From the NCBI RefSeq assembly GCF_008831285.2, contig NC_045145.1, positions 16,800,802 through 16,864,801 of the forward strand: a stretch of DNA of 64,000 nucleotides. The letters are read 5' to 3'. This DNA is from Nymphaea colorata (taxonomy: Eukaryota; Streptophyta; Magnoliopsida; Nymphaeales; Nymphaeaceae). A model generated the notes under the pieces. The model was given only the letters and a program-made list of their open reading frames with translations. It was not told where the DNA came from and searched no databases. A program made the position numbers and the translations under genes. Below, piece by piece: positions 33,701 through 46,800 of this stretch; positions within the stretch are counted from its first letter, which is position 1; every line of letters begins with the position of its first letter.

Positions 33701-34238
33701 CCCTCCTTCTCTCCCTCTCTCGCTCACACACACACATACAGACATATATATATAATGAAACTATTTATTTAAGTTCATTTCCTGTGACATCTAAGTAGAG
33801 TAAAAATCTCTTGTTCAAAAGGCAATGAATTCATTTCATTAATTCAAATTTTGTGAAAGGGAAAATTAGGATTGCATATAATTACTGCTTATATATGGCA
33901 TGTAGCCATGTTTTTATTCCAATATCAGATGCCAAATAATTTTTTTTCTTTTTTTTTTATAATTTACCTACTACAATGTAAAATATTGGATGATTAGGAA
34001 GTTTTTGTACTATTCTATAATTTAAGATTGTTTTGATAATATATTCATTATTCATCCACAAATGAGGCAAGTTAAAGAAGGGTTCGAGTTTCCATTACAA
34101 GGTAGCTTGAGTACTAAAACACAAGTTGATGTATCAAGATGTCATATCCCAGTGTCTCTATCAAACGAAAGTTGCTGCATACAACAAAAAAAAAAAAAAA
34201 AAAACCAACCTGGAGCTTGACTTCATCGCTATGAAAAA

Positions 34239-34273
<35 letters not shown>

Positions 34274-34674
34274 GAAATGAATCCATTTCATTAACTAAAA
34301 TCTCTTGAAAAGTAAAACTATTATTGCGAACAACATATAATCGCGTTGATGACATATTCATATTTTAAGATGCAAAAATATTATGGAAATGAATCCATTT
34401 CATTAACTCAAATCTCTCGAAAAGTAAAACTATAATTGCAAACATAGTATAATAGCGTCGACGCCATATTCATGTGTTCTAAGATGCAAAAATATTGTGC
34501 AAATGAATCCATTTCATTAACTCAATTCTCTTGAAAAGTAAGACTAAAATTGCAAATAATATACAATGGCATTGTTGCCATATTCATTGTTCTAAGATTC
34601 CAAAATAATGTGGAAATGAAATAATATCATCATGTTGTTGCCTTATTCATGTTCTAAGATTTAAAAATATTAAA
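34274..34674 (+). repeat. Minisatellite, ~112-bp unit, about 3.5 copies
   Basis: Units start at 34274, 34385, 34500 and 34613 with (g/c)aaatgaa; the last is partial. Each full unit has gaatccatttcattaact, a tgaaaagtaa(a/g)act word, an ttgc(g/a)aa word, a (g/t)ccatattcat-like word and taagat(g/t)c. A related single word occurs at 33823 (gcaatgaattcatttcatta). The array ends about 55 bases before the TATA box of the subtilase gene, so it lies in its promoter. Confidence 0.85.
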
Positions 34675-34729
34675 ACCTTCCTTCCTTGCACGCAGGTTCC
34701 TCGGTTGGTGAAGTAGAGATCCTTAAGTG

Positions 34730-34736
34730 TATAAAA
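34730..34736 (+). promoter_or_regulatory. TATA box of subtilase gene
   Basis: TATAAAA lies 48 bases upstream of the ATG at 34778. With the usual 25-30 base spacing the leader would be only about 15-20 bases long. Confidence 0.6.
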
Positions 34737-34777
34737 GAGGACACTGATGTTTGCGTACAAAGGTGGAGTAGGAGGAG

Positions 34778-35955
34778 ATGAAGCAGATAGGCACGAGTGA
34801 CAAGATGCTGCATGTCTTGGTTCTCTCGCTTCTCTTTTCTGCTGTTACACCAACAACTTTGGCAGCGAAGAAAGTAATTTCTCCATCTCTCTCTCAATCT
34901 CTCCCGCTAGATCTAAGGTTTTTTGAGATTTGTCTTTGATACTATATGCTCTTATGGTGGGTGCCAACTTCCTTTGACTGGATATGCGTTTTTGTATTAA
35001 CCGTCGCTTGCTCCCTGCTGCTCACCAGATCTCTCCTCTCTATTGTCTGTATGTGTCTTCAATTTCTGTATTTTGGCGACTTTTTCTACCTCAGTGGCAA
35101 CATGGCACCCTTGCATTCCCATTTTCTTTGCTTTCTCATGTACATACAACCTAGCAAGCTTCCAAATTCACAAAAAAGTCATACCATAATTCAAACTACT
35201 TGTAACTTAAATCTAAACCTTTTTCGTGGTTTTTGGGAAACTTGGAAACATGATGTAGAGGGAAATCTAACTTGGTGTTTTCATTTAACATGGTGGCAGG
35301 CATACATAGTGTACTTGGGTGCACATTCTCACCCGGAAGCAACAGAAGACATTCAACGTACTGTGATCAATTCTCATCATCAACTTCTTGGATCCGTCTT
35401 AGGAGGGTAAGAAACACATATTATGCTACAACTTATACTTGGTTCTCTAGACTGGTTATATTCATCGCAAATGTTATCCACCCTTGAAATCGAGGATCAC
35501 CAAGCTTTAACTTGTGACATTCGCTCTCACTTTGTTGCTCTCCTCACTTCCTTAGAGTGGAGAAAGCAAGGGAATCAATATTTTATTCTTACGCAAACAG
35601 TATCAATGGATTTGCTGCAATGCTAAATGAAGAGGAAGCCACAGAATTGACGAGTAAGAAAACGCCTCATCTTTTCTCCATTTGCTTTGCCACAACAAAC
35701 ACATTATAATCGCTCTCATCTCACTCTTGCTCCCTTTCTCCCCAACTTTCAAAGAGCATCCTGGTGTTGTGTCTGTGTTTCCCAACAAGAAGAATCATTT
35801 ACTGACAACTCATTCATGGGAGTTTTTGGGTCTCGAGCATGAAGGCAAGACTCTTCCAAAATCATTATGGGAGAAAGGCAATTATGGTGAAGACGTGATT
35901 ATTGGACACATTGACTCAGGTGATCATCATTTTAATTTTGATTAGCGTGACTTAG

Positions 35956-35987
<32 letters not shown>

Positions 35988-38900
35988 GCCGTTGTGCTCC
36001 TCTTCTTAATAGATTTAGTACTTTGATCACTTTAAATAGATCTGGTACAAAGATTACATATAAGAAAACAATGAAAAATCACCGCGATTTTTGACATCTG
36101 ATTTTGGTGGTAACAGGAGTTTGGCCTGAATCAATGAGCTTTAGTGATGAAGGATTAGGGCCTGTGCCCAGCAGGTGGAAAGGAGTGTGCCAGAATGAGA
36201 CTGATGGGCATGGTTTTAAGTGTAACAGGTTTGCTGCTGACTGTCCTCACTTTCTTTTCCTTCCAATAGTAAATTTCCCACATGCTAGGGTACCTAGGTA
36301 GACTTCACCTGTAAGAGATGCTCCTTATTTTTAGTGAGATGTATACTTCAACTACTTGAATTGAATCCGAATATGGACAGAACATTCAAAAAGTTGTCTA
36401 CGTAAACAACTTGATGGTACCACTATGATCTATCTACTCTCATTCGTAATGTCATTGAACATTTCCATTCGGCTGTGCTCCAGAAAGCTGATCGGCGCGC
36501 GCTACTTTACCGCTGGTTACCTCAAAGGGGCAGGCAAGGAACCTCTCTGGTACAGGTCTCCTCGCGACCGGATTGGCCACGGGACTCTCACCTTGTCTAC
36601 AGCTGCTGGTAGTTTCGTGCAAAACGCGAACATTTTCGGGTTGGCTAATGGAACGGCCAAGGGTGGCTCGCCCAGGGCTCGAGTGGCGACCTACAAGGCC
36701 TGCGGCTCATGCTCTGATGTAGACATATTGGCTGCTTACGACGCTGCGATCGGTGACGGTGTGGACGTGATCACGATTTCGCTCGGTAATATGGATGCCG
36801 GGGACTACTTTAGTGATAGCTTCTCAATCGGCTCCTTCCATGCCGTCAGCCGAGGGATCGCAGTTGTTGCCGCCGGCGGGAATGATATTAACAGGATTGG
36901 CACGGTGACTAATGTGGCTCCATGGTTGTTCACCGTCGGTGCGAGCACCATGGATAGGGAGTTCGTTTCTCATGTTTCTCTTGGCAACAATAAGACCTTT
37001 CAGGTTGGCATTGCACATTCCTTACATATTTAGTTTTTCATTTTCATTTGAATCCTATGTTAATTGCATCCCAATGTGAGGGAAATTAAGTTCATAATAG
37101 AATTCGATAACTACCAAAATGTTCAAGGAACACTAAGTATGCAGAAATGTTTTTAGCATCACTTGTCCAGTAGCAACAGAATATACACTGCAGATATTTT
37201 ACATGTTGCTTTTTTTTTTCTTTACCATCATAGGGGCCAAACCTTTCTTCAAGTTCAATGGCAAAAGGGTTGTACCCATTGGCAAAAGCGTCGGATGTCA
37301 AAGCTGCTAATGCAACTAATCATACTGACATGTAAGTTAATTTGTTCTGCGATACTTTAAAAACTTTTCCTGTTACTGTGGAGGAAACAAGAATAAATGA
37401 AAAGGGATCTCAAGAAACAACACACAGTAAGATGAATATACTTTGGCTTAAAGGCCTTTGATGCATGGTAATTAATGGTTAATTCATTGATTCCTGCATC
37501 TAATATCATTACAATATTTTTTCTATGATATGATCTGATTCATTTTCCATGCATTTTGTGTAGAGATTACTGTCGCCCGGGTACTCTTGATCCCAAAAAG
37601 GTAAAAGGAAAAATAATAGCTTGTGTCACCAATTTCTTTGATTCAACTGTCTCGACGGGCCATGTGGTTAAGGAAGCCGGAGGCATCGGGATGATTCTGT
37701 GTAAGGACAAGAATTCAGAAAATTTTACAACTGAACCTCAGCTTCACGTCCTCCCAGCTACTGTGCTCAGTGCCAATGATTCCAAAGAGGTCTTCGCTTA
37801 TATCAATTCTTCCAAGTAGGTTGCTCCCATGATTGTTTACTTTGAACATAATTGTACGGTGTAGTCGATAACATTTGAACAATACTAAAGCAGTATGTTG
37901 GTTGACATGTTAAAAGTTCATTGCATGCCAAGCAGGAGTGAACCTCACACGTCTCACAAGCCAAGACTCATGGAAGTAGTCCTTGGTGGATATAGCTGCT
38001 AAAATTTTGTTCAAAAGCATGTTACAAAACTAAGTTCACCTTTCTGTGCATTGAGCTGGTTTGCACAGATCAGCAACCTTTTCTTTCCAAACTTTCAAGT
38101 ATAGCTATACTAACAATTGAGCTCATTTAGCTTGTTGTACCGATCATGAACTCAAACCTTACATATAACTAGATAAACATTGCTAATATAGGGGGAAGTT
38201 GCATGACTTTTTTTTTTTTGTTTTACCGTCTCTGTCCTGCTCTCTTGATGAAGATTGAAACATTTTAACCATTTTCTAGAAGGCTTTACTAATCAGTGGA
38301 ACACATATGTAGGTCTCCTGTTGCATATGTAGGCCGTCCAATTACAAAGTTCCATACAGCAACTGCTCCAGTAATGGCTTTTTTCTCAGCAGGAGGGCCC
38401 AACCCTACGAACCCAGAGATCCTTAAGGTTTCCATCACCAATGCGTTAAGCATCCAGAATCTATATTGTGCACAGTACTAACTTGAGCTGTTTTTTCCTT
38501 AATGAAGCCCGACATTACAGCGCCTGGATTTGAAATCCTTGCGTCAAAGCCTCCATTTTTACCAGCATCAGATTATGTGGAATTTGACAGGCGCCACGTT
38601 AATTTTACTGTAGTACATGGTACATCCTTATCATGCCCACATGTCGCTGGCATTGTTGGCCTCCTCAAGAATGCTCACCCTGACTGGAGCCCTGCTGCAA
38701 TCAAATCAGCAATCATGACTACAGGTACGACTCAAACCTTTCCTTTGCTTATAGAACGTGAATTGTTCAAGCAATAGAAACTTCTGCTACAAGCCTACAA
38801 GGAAGCTTAATTAAGTTGAATGGCCTTCTGCCAATTTACAGTTATTAAAGTCAATTACTATTATTATGCATTTTTCATCTTCACTAACGAACGTACTGTC

Positions 38901-39664
38901 TCAAGCTTTAGGAGAACTGTGCCAATGTTTTATCAAATATTATAAGTACTTATATTCACTGCTGATCAGAGGAGTCATTTAGTGGTCATGCTTTTTAATT
39001 TTATCTGTGAATTACAGTTTTTATAGACATGTATGCAAGTACTTGTGGTTGTATTCCTCTTCCTTAGGACGACATAACTGATCTGTGCGTTTTTTTTCTT
39101 TTTGCTTTTGATTACAAAGCAACACATCAGAACAAGATGAAAAAGCAAACTATTTATGGCCCTTATTCAGCAGCAACACCATTCGACTATGGATCCGGGC
39201 ATCTTCATCCCAACGGGGCTATGGACCCTGGCCTAGTTTATGACATTAGTGTGACAGATTACTTCAACTTCCTATGTGCTATTGGTTACAACAAGACCAG
39301 CGTCTTCATGGTTGCCGGAAAATCTTACTCATGTCCTGAACAGGTTCCAGAGGTTACAGACTTAAATTACCCTTCAATCACTATCCCTAGTCTCAACGGG
39401 ACAAAGACGGTTTCTAGGACCGTGAAGAATGTCGGAGAGCCCGGAACATACACAGCCCTCACAGACGCACCACCAGGAACCGTGGTTTCAGTGAGACCAC
39501 GAAGTTTGAAGTTTGATAGGATTGGTGAAGAGAAGAATTTCACGGTGACTGTTAAAGCTAAGAAAGGGTCGGCTCATAAAGGCTATGTGTTCGGGTGGGT
39601 GAATTGGTCGGATGGTGTGCACCATGTCAGGAGCCCGATTACAGTTGGAATTGGTTCAAACTAA
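34778..39664 (+). CDS. Subtilisin-like serine protease (subtilase, S8A)
   Basis: Eleven exons: 34778-34873, 35300-35406, 35556-35653, 35755-35919, 36117-36228, 36484-37003, 37234-37331, 37564-37815, 38313-38427, 38508-38724, 39120-39664. Phases match at all junctions; 774 aa with no stop. Order: signal peptide (about 1-29), I9 inhibitor propeptide ([12 protein letters not shown] from 33 to about 115), peptidase S8 domain with PA insertion (about 367-490), C-terminal fibronectin-III-like domain (about 674-774). The catalytic triad is Asp154 (GHIDSGVWPES), His225 ([12 protein letters not shown]) and Ser561 ([12 protein letters not shown]). Exon structure and motifs fit the SBT5/AIR3-type plant subtilases, which are secreted to the cell wall. 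Some conserved neighbours are altered: HGTH is HGTL, SSRGPN is SAGGPN, and GNDGP has become GNDIN. The substrate is unknown. Confidence 0.9.
35958..35988. repeat. AT microsatellite in subtilase intron 4
   Basis: A run of about 14 AT units inside the intron between 35919 and 36117. Confidence 0.85.
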
Positions 39665-41978
39665 TCACAAGGGAAACATGAAAGCTTGTTCTAGGTGATA
39701 GACTCGATTATCTCAATTGTCTTCTTTTTCTTTTTTGGAACATTGAGCATCACATCTGTATTGATGCCCTGACAATCCGAGTCAGTGCATTTGAACATTA
39801 CCGATGAAACTAATGAATTAATTATGGTTTGGTCAACTAAACTAAGGTGTATTTCAGATTACTCGCATCTTGCATTTTCAATTTGTAGGCATGCAGCATG
39901 TCCTGCTCCAATTACACATGCAACGTTAGCATAAATAAGTTTGTGGGAGAGTTGATGGAGGTGTTGAAATGAATTTCTTGAATCAGGCTTCAACCTTGCC
40001 AATTTGTGGGTTAATCATGTTCATGTTTTTTCCTCTCTATGAGTGATCAATACTGCCATTCATTTTTTTGGTGGACGACTCCTGCTGTTTACCTCCTCTA
40101 CATAGGTTGTTTTCCAAATTCAATCGCCAAGATGGACAAAGAATGTTGAAAACTGTATGCTTTGAAAAACGGCGAAAAACCAATGTTGGATAAAAAAAAT
40201 AATAATAATAAAACTAATGATCTTTCTCGCCTCCTTATCATTCTTAAACTATTCCTCACTTAGCCTCTTTGAGAAATTTCCAAACGCACAGTTGTTTTCG
40301 TGAAAAATGAAAAGCATGTCGATGCAGACACGTTGTGTCAGTGAGAAACAGCATATGGCGAACCCTGCTGTATCTGATTCTCGATCCTTATCAGATCTCC
40401 TGCTCCATGAATGGCGTCTCCTTAAGGAATGTAACTACACTTCTTTCTTTTATGTCTTTCTTTTGGCAACAAATGTCTTTTTAGGTTGGTATTAGGCATT
40501 TCTTCTTCATCTTCTTCTTTGGGTGTATTGAATCCTATTATAATGAAAATGAAGTTCGAATAAATCCAGTAACTGTGAGAATATTATGTTCAACAAATTT
40601 ATAGCAACGAGGCACAACTGACAGTGCTAACATGGTAGAGATGCGTGGCTTATTAGTACTGGTGCGTATGTGACACTTGCAAGTTCTTGGACTTTGAACT
40701 TCTTAAAGAAAATCACTGGTTAGGTTCACTGGGTGCTAATTTTTAAGGTGAAGAAGAAATATATATTCGGTTGGATTTGGGTACGGGTTGGCCCATGACT
40801 GGTATGACCTAATGCAAAGGGGAACGGGTCGAACGGTCGGGCGCATAATAATGTGCACCCAGTACATGTTGAGCAGACTAAAAAGCAAGTAGAATTCAAT
40901 ATCATGAGAAGTCTCTTTGATAACAGTCGAAATATATAATTTTCCCTTGGCATCATAAATAAATAGTGGTTCAACCTGAAGTTCTCATTCTACTTTTCTC
41001 CTATTCATAAAATGTCTTAAAATTATCTAAATTTACAAAATAATTTTTACATATATCAAAGCATGCTTATGTGTCTGTGGCCGAGCATCCTACATGGTGT
41101 GTCCATGTGACATACTGCACAGTTGACCCATCTACGTTGGTGTAGTGCAGATTTGGTCAATGTGGATGGCCGGCCTATGGTAGACATCGGAAATTTGTTC
41201 AATTTATAGTGTTTTTGTGTGATGTTTGATTTTGAAGTGTAACGGACAAAGAAGGATTAGGTGTAGTATCCAGTGCTCATTTATGAAGTGAAATTGATGG
41301 TTTAACTCCAAAAACGTCTCCGCCATCGTCGAAACCAGTGATGAAGTTTTCAAGTACCGTCCAGTACTTTCTAAGAGTGTTGGGTAGAGTTGGTGGTTCC
41401 CTTTTTCGTGGGTAATCGAGTCTTAGAGTCAAAAGCTTTTCCTCTGAAATTTCTTATGTATTTCCCTTTTTGTTGCGCTCCACAGGCGAAGTACTAGCAA
41501 TATTAACTGCTGCAGAATAACATGAATTTCTCCAGTAACTTTTTGAAATTTCACGAAATAACTGATTTTGCTGCGAAGTTTGACATGGTGGTGTAGTAGA
41601 ATGTTTCCCTGTAAAGATTTGGGAAAATGGTGGTATCTGTTTTTTAATGTTGTGGTGTGGAAGATCTGGACCTTCTGCAATAGGGCTGTAAAGAGAGTAG
41701 TGAGTTTTCTATCATCACGCTAAACAAGAAGTTTGGCAGGCCTGTACTGAATCTTTCTGTAAGATAATTTTGGCTTTTTGACTCCATAATCCATATTAAG
41801 GTGACTCTCCCCCCAAACAAGCCTTGTCATGACTTTTCCTTTTCCTCGTTATGTTTACGTACCCATGAAACAAGCAAGTTTTGCACATCTCCTTGGGATT
41901 TTGCAAGTAAAGCCAAATTCTGGAAACACAGCGGATTGTTTTCTATTTTCTGTTCACTCTGTAAGCCTTCCGTCACTG
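39665..41978. other. Spacer downstream of subtilase
   Basis: The first few hundred bases are probably 3'-UTR. No other exon is supported. A GC-richer block at 40780-40860 (ggtacgggttggcccatgac) looks like a fragment of a non-autonomous element. Frames at 40307-40495 and 41429-41680 are not recognised. Confidence 0.4.
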
Positions 41979-42290
41979 GCGTTTGGTCAGAAACAAAGAG
42001 TCTCAACGACGAGGGGTTCAAACAAAGAGTCTCAACCACGAGGGGTTCGGTCCAGGAGCGGAGGGAGGGGGGCCGCTTAGGCCATGGCCCCATCCTTGCG
42101 AAAAAAAAAAAATACATTGAAAAAAATATAATTTTTTAATTGCATCATGTATTTTTTAGATTTAAATTTAATTTGGTCTTACTCGCCCCTAAAGAAAATC
42201 CTAGCTCCGCCTCTAGTTCAGTCCTATCCCTGCTAAGTGGAAAGGAGTGTGTCGAAACAGTATTGATGAGAATGGTGTTAAATGTAACAA
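41979..42290 (+). pseudogene. Broken subtilase exon 5 copy
   Basis: The piece corresponds to exon 5 of the protease at 36117-36228. The left half reads GVWSETKSLNDEGF (functional gene: [14 protein letters not shown]) and the right half reads PIPAKWKGVC and ENGVKCN (functional: [16 protein letters not shown]). A 29-bp tandem duplication (equivalent bases at 41992 and 42021) and a 163-bp element with its target duplication separate the halves. The acceptor AG before GVW is lost (cactg instead of acag); a GT is still present at the former donor. I see no other exon of this copy nearby, so it is a relic, not a gene. Confidence 0.8.
42054..42216 (+). mobile_element. Small non-autonomous element, 8-bp TSD (hAT-like MITE)
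   Basis: Flanked by TTCGGTCC (42046-42053) and TTCAGTCC (42217-42224), an 8-bp duplication with one mismatch. The left end is aggagcggagggagg and the right end is the inverse-like cctagctccgcctctag; the ends pair imperfectly. The centre is A/T-rich with no coding capacity. Removing the element and one repeat restores a continuous reading frame of the host exon relic (EGFGPIPAKW), which fixes the borders. An 8-bp duplication suggests the hAT superfamily; this is an inference. Confidence 0.7.
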
Positions 42291-43810
42291 GTATGCTGCT
42301 CCAAACCCTCCTCCTCCCCCCGTTTTCATTCTCATTGTCATCTTTGTCTCAAATTGTTCATCTCGATCTCACCCGGCTACTGTCTGTAATTGAGTCCATC
42401 AATGTGCTCTGTATTATACGACTAAACTCAAAAACTAGATCCTTAAAGGAGAAAACATATATAGATGTTAAACTAGTAAGATGCTAATTATGCGTGTTCT
42501 GTTATGCTGTTGTTTATCCAATCGTAAGCCATATCGGTTTGGCTTTAAGATACTTTATATCATAAAATATCGTAACATATCGTAACTGTTTCGTATTTTA
42601 AAAAAATAATAAAAAAATAGAAAAAAATCTGAAAAAATCAATAAAAGTTAACATATCGTACCTATATCGTAACGTGTAACGTATCGACTTGTATCTACTT
42701 CATGTGCTGTAAACTTAACAGTATTGTTATGCTCCTCATCATTTCAGGAACCTGCTTAAGTATTCATTGGTATCTGATCCATTTACATCCCTAATTGAGT
42801 TGCTCACAGTTCAATTCTTTTTCGCTGCTATACAGAGACAGAGAGAGAGAGACTAAGTGGTTTTGTTGCAACGCACCGGCGCATGGAGAAATGGTTTGAG
42901 TGGAGAGGGTAATGGATGTCATGCAGATATGCTGCTTTATGTAATCTATGGTCAAAACAAAAGCATTATGGAACGTGAAGATGATGATAGCATCAAAATT
43001 TTAAGGGATGCAGGAGATAGACAATGATGATGCCAATCTTTCTTTAGTTGGTAGAAATAGTCATAGAAAAAACTATAATTTAAAATAAGAGGTCTACTAC
43101 TCTGCAACTTATTGGCTACTGAACTATGCATTTTGGTCATCCAGCAGCCGTTCTCTGTTTCTTTTGATAGACGCTGTTCTGGCCCACCCACAAAAGCAAC
43201 ACTCAAACATATATGGGGCTTTTCCGATAATGGGTTAAATACAAATAGTGATCTTAATGGCCATGCATATATGTCTCACTGAGTTGAATTGGCGTCAGGC
43301 CACTGGTCCGATCCTTTGACAGCCAAGTGTCCATGGTCAACTCAAAGAAAATTCTAAACTAGCAATCAGATGTGGGATCGCCAACCAAACCGCTTTGGAA
43401 CCCCATATTCTCTCACTGCACCAAAATTTAAAAACTGTAAGATCAAAGGCGAATAAGAGGGACAAACAAATACACAAATAATGTAAAAAATTAAAATGTC
43501 AAAAGTGCATAAATGAATAGACAAGTGAACAAAAGAACTGCATCGTATCAACCAAACCTCTAAGTCACTAAAGCGATTTTCACAGACAAATTCCGCTTAA
43601 CAACCGTTAAGATCGTGCCTCTTGCTTCGAAAACAAACCATGAAATCGATGGCTGACCCAATCCCTTTTTGCCTTACAATTTAAGCATAGCAGTTAGATT
43701 CTTGGTTGCTATCCCTCCCACCTTGCACCTTCCCTTTCTCCTTAAGCACCCTCCTACGATCCTTACCTGCAACTGTACTGCTCGCATTTCACAGATTTTG
43801 GCCGCTTCCA
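42291..43810. other. Spacer between subtilase relic and RING gene
   Basis: No supported exon. A short run of cgtaac/gtatcg words lies around 42560-42690 (tcgtaacatatcgtaact, tcgtaacgtgtaacgtatcg), typical of an old element. The part after about 43600 is probably leader and promoter of the RING gene; an in-frame ATG at 43706 lies upstream of the chosen start. Confidence 0.4.
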
Positions 43811-46800
43811 ATGAGTACCCAGTTCGGTTTTCCTGTCGAAGATTCGATTTCTATCGACAGCGAAGAACATCGAAGAGTAGAGAGTAGAGATGGGGTGTCT
43901 TTGTTGATGAAGATTGTTATGAGGATATCGAGAACCAGGTGGTTTGCTTTTATGAGAAGGGTGTTTCATTATCAAAATGGAGTGAGATCGGAACTTGGGT
44001 CTGACCCTCTGAATTCTGGTTTTTGGATAGGGTTGGAGTTTGTGATCTTGGTAACCCAGATTCTGACTGTAACGGCTACTTTGGCCATGTCCGACGAAGA
44101 GAAGCCAGTTTGGCCTTTGAGGACATGGGCTTTTGGATATGACATTGGGAGCATTCTTAGTCTTCCACTGCTTCTTTGGAGATACAAACACCCCGACGTG
44201 AATCAGGAGAGCAATTTGGACGATTTTGATGTGGAGCAGCAGCGAGTAACCGAAGAGCCTTGGTATGTTTCTACCAGTTTCAGTTTGGCATTGCTTTCTT
44301 TATTTAAGATTGAAATGATTTGGAAACAAAAGGTTGTGTCAAGAGATCATTTTCTTGTTTGTAGAACTCTTTTAATTTCAAATTCTATATTCATTCACCA
44401 CGTCTAGCATCTTATCCTAAGAAAGGTGATCACCGCTCTGGTTTATGCAACTCTTTTAATTTCAAACTCTATACTCTCATTCTGCTCAAAATTTATCACA
44501 AAACCCGAAACACATTTACTTGAAGGTCAATGAAACGTATGAACACAATTGTGAAGGTTTTCATGAGCAAACCAATCACAAATAGAGCAACTCCCAATGC
44601 AATTGTGCAGAATTATTTGAACTAATTTGCAGAAGATGTCGGTCTTATAAACACGAGATCCTTCTTCTTGAGTTGCAGGGTATCATATTTCATGAACAAG
44701 CTACGGACTGTCCTGGAACTGTTCTTTGCAGTTTGGTTCGTCATCGGGAACATCTGGGTCTTCGATCCTCGCCTCAGTTCTTTTCGTCGATCACCAAAGC
44801 TGCAAAGGCTGTGCATTGCTTTGCTAGCATGGAATGCTGTGAGCTACTCCTTGCCTTTCGTGTTATTTGTATTGCTTTGCTGCTGCGTGCCTTTGATCAA
44901 TAGCAGCCTCGGGTACAATATGAACATGGCATGCACACACCGAGGGGCTACAGAGGAACAGATTTCAAGGCTGCCCAACTGGAAATACAGGGTGGTTTCT
45001 GTTTATTCGATCGGCTCACATGGTGGAGATACTTCCATGAAGTTATCGAAGAGCAATCATCCTAGAGACGACGAATCTGTGAGTAACCATGTTTCTCTCT
45101 CCCTCTCTAGTGGAACGTGTGAACTTCAAAAATATACAACGAAGTCGAAGCTCCCCAAGGCTAGCTCTCTTTCATGGGAGATTTGGTGAAATCCAAAAAT
45201 ATGCAGAGTAGTCCATAAAGCATATAGAAGTTGGTACTTGTGGAGCTAAAGAATAGAATTTCTCGCGTGTCCGGTTACATAGAGTAAAGCATGCGCAACA
45301 CACACATTTCATGCAGGGAATCTGGATATATAACACAACACATGGCACACAGACAATCATTCTTAGGCTTCTTTATAGCCAACATTTTATGAAAGCAAAG
45401 AAAGATTTTGTTTTGAAGCGTAAATTGAACATAAGAAAGTTAAATTGACAGTCTTGAATCAAAATGAACTGAAAAATGAAATAGGAAAAGAGAGGAGGAA
45501 AGGAGAGCAGCCACAAAGGCGACAAAGAGAATTGAAAAAACAATGACTGAGAAACTAAGCCACTCAACACTTGGCAAGCAGAAGGGGCTAAGGGTTCATT
45601 GTGATAACGTCTCACACTGAACTCAGGCTTTTAATATAGTGGATCCCAGCTTGGGCCATACTAATCTAAGTTCTAATTATTAAGGGGTTGTTTGACAACA
45701 AGGACACTCAAGAGTAACTCAGGCTTTTAATATAGTGGATCCCAGCTTGCGCCATACTAATCTAAGTTCTAATTATTAAGGGGCTGTTTGACAACAAGGA
45801 CACTCAAGAGTATTCAATGAATCTGCCTTAAATATTGGGTCATGTTCATAGAACAATAGTTTTAGTGTTTCATAAACCTGTCTCAATATTTAGGGTATAT
45901 TCATTGGACACTTCCTCAGTGTTCTTCCCACCAAACGACCCCTAAAAAATGGATTTGAGGCCCTATTTTCAGGGTCCACAAGGAGAAACGAGAGATTAGG
46001 GGCAGAGGGGGGAGTTTAGCTACAAATCGTTAGATTTTTCATTTTTTCATTAAAAAGATTACATTCTCAAATAAGGTTTAGAAAGATATTAATTAAAAAT
46101 AAGGGGCCAAACGAAGCAATTTGTTTTGATCATATTACGAGTAGATATTAAGAGCTTTCATCCTTTTGATGAAGGCACGAACTGATACGCACCCATGTCG
46201 ATAAAACTGAAAGCTCTGCGTATTTAGAAATGTGATTTTCCCCCCTTTATATCAAGTGTTGAACGTTTTACATCTTAATTTGAGCATTGAACACCCAGTC
46301 AGGTGGATGGAACTCTTTTGGTAGTATTAAAGGACCTGAACCGTATGTCAGCACTGCGTCCAACTTGTCATCCACGAATTAATTCCCCCCTCCCTCTCAA
46401 CAGATGGGGAAAATTTTAGTAGGAAAAAACACAATTAGATCGTATTTGATTGCTCAAATGACTTTTCCTTCATGTAAAGGTAATATTTGCTGTAACGGCA
46501 ATCAAATACAGTGGAGTAGTCCACATCTTCCTTAAACCGCCACACACGAAATCGAGTGAAGACCGACGGAGCAGTCTTAGAAAGAACTATTTGGCAATCA
46601 AACACGGCCTTAAAGATGTTTATTGTTGGGGAAATGGTAAGAAGACGTGTGTTAAAAGAAAATTTTACATTTTGTTTTACATAAGCCTTTCCTAGAAAAA
46701 CTTTTCCTTGCTGAAGCTAATTGCTCCAGGTCTGTCCTGTCTTTAGAAATTTCTTACCCCTTCACTAGTGATGTCAACTGATTGAGGTTGGATCTAGTAC

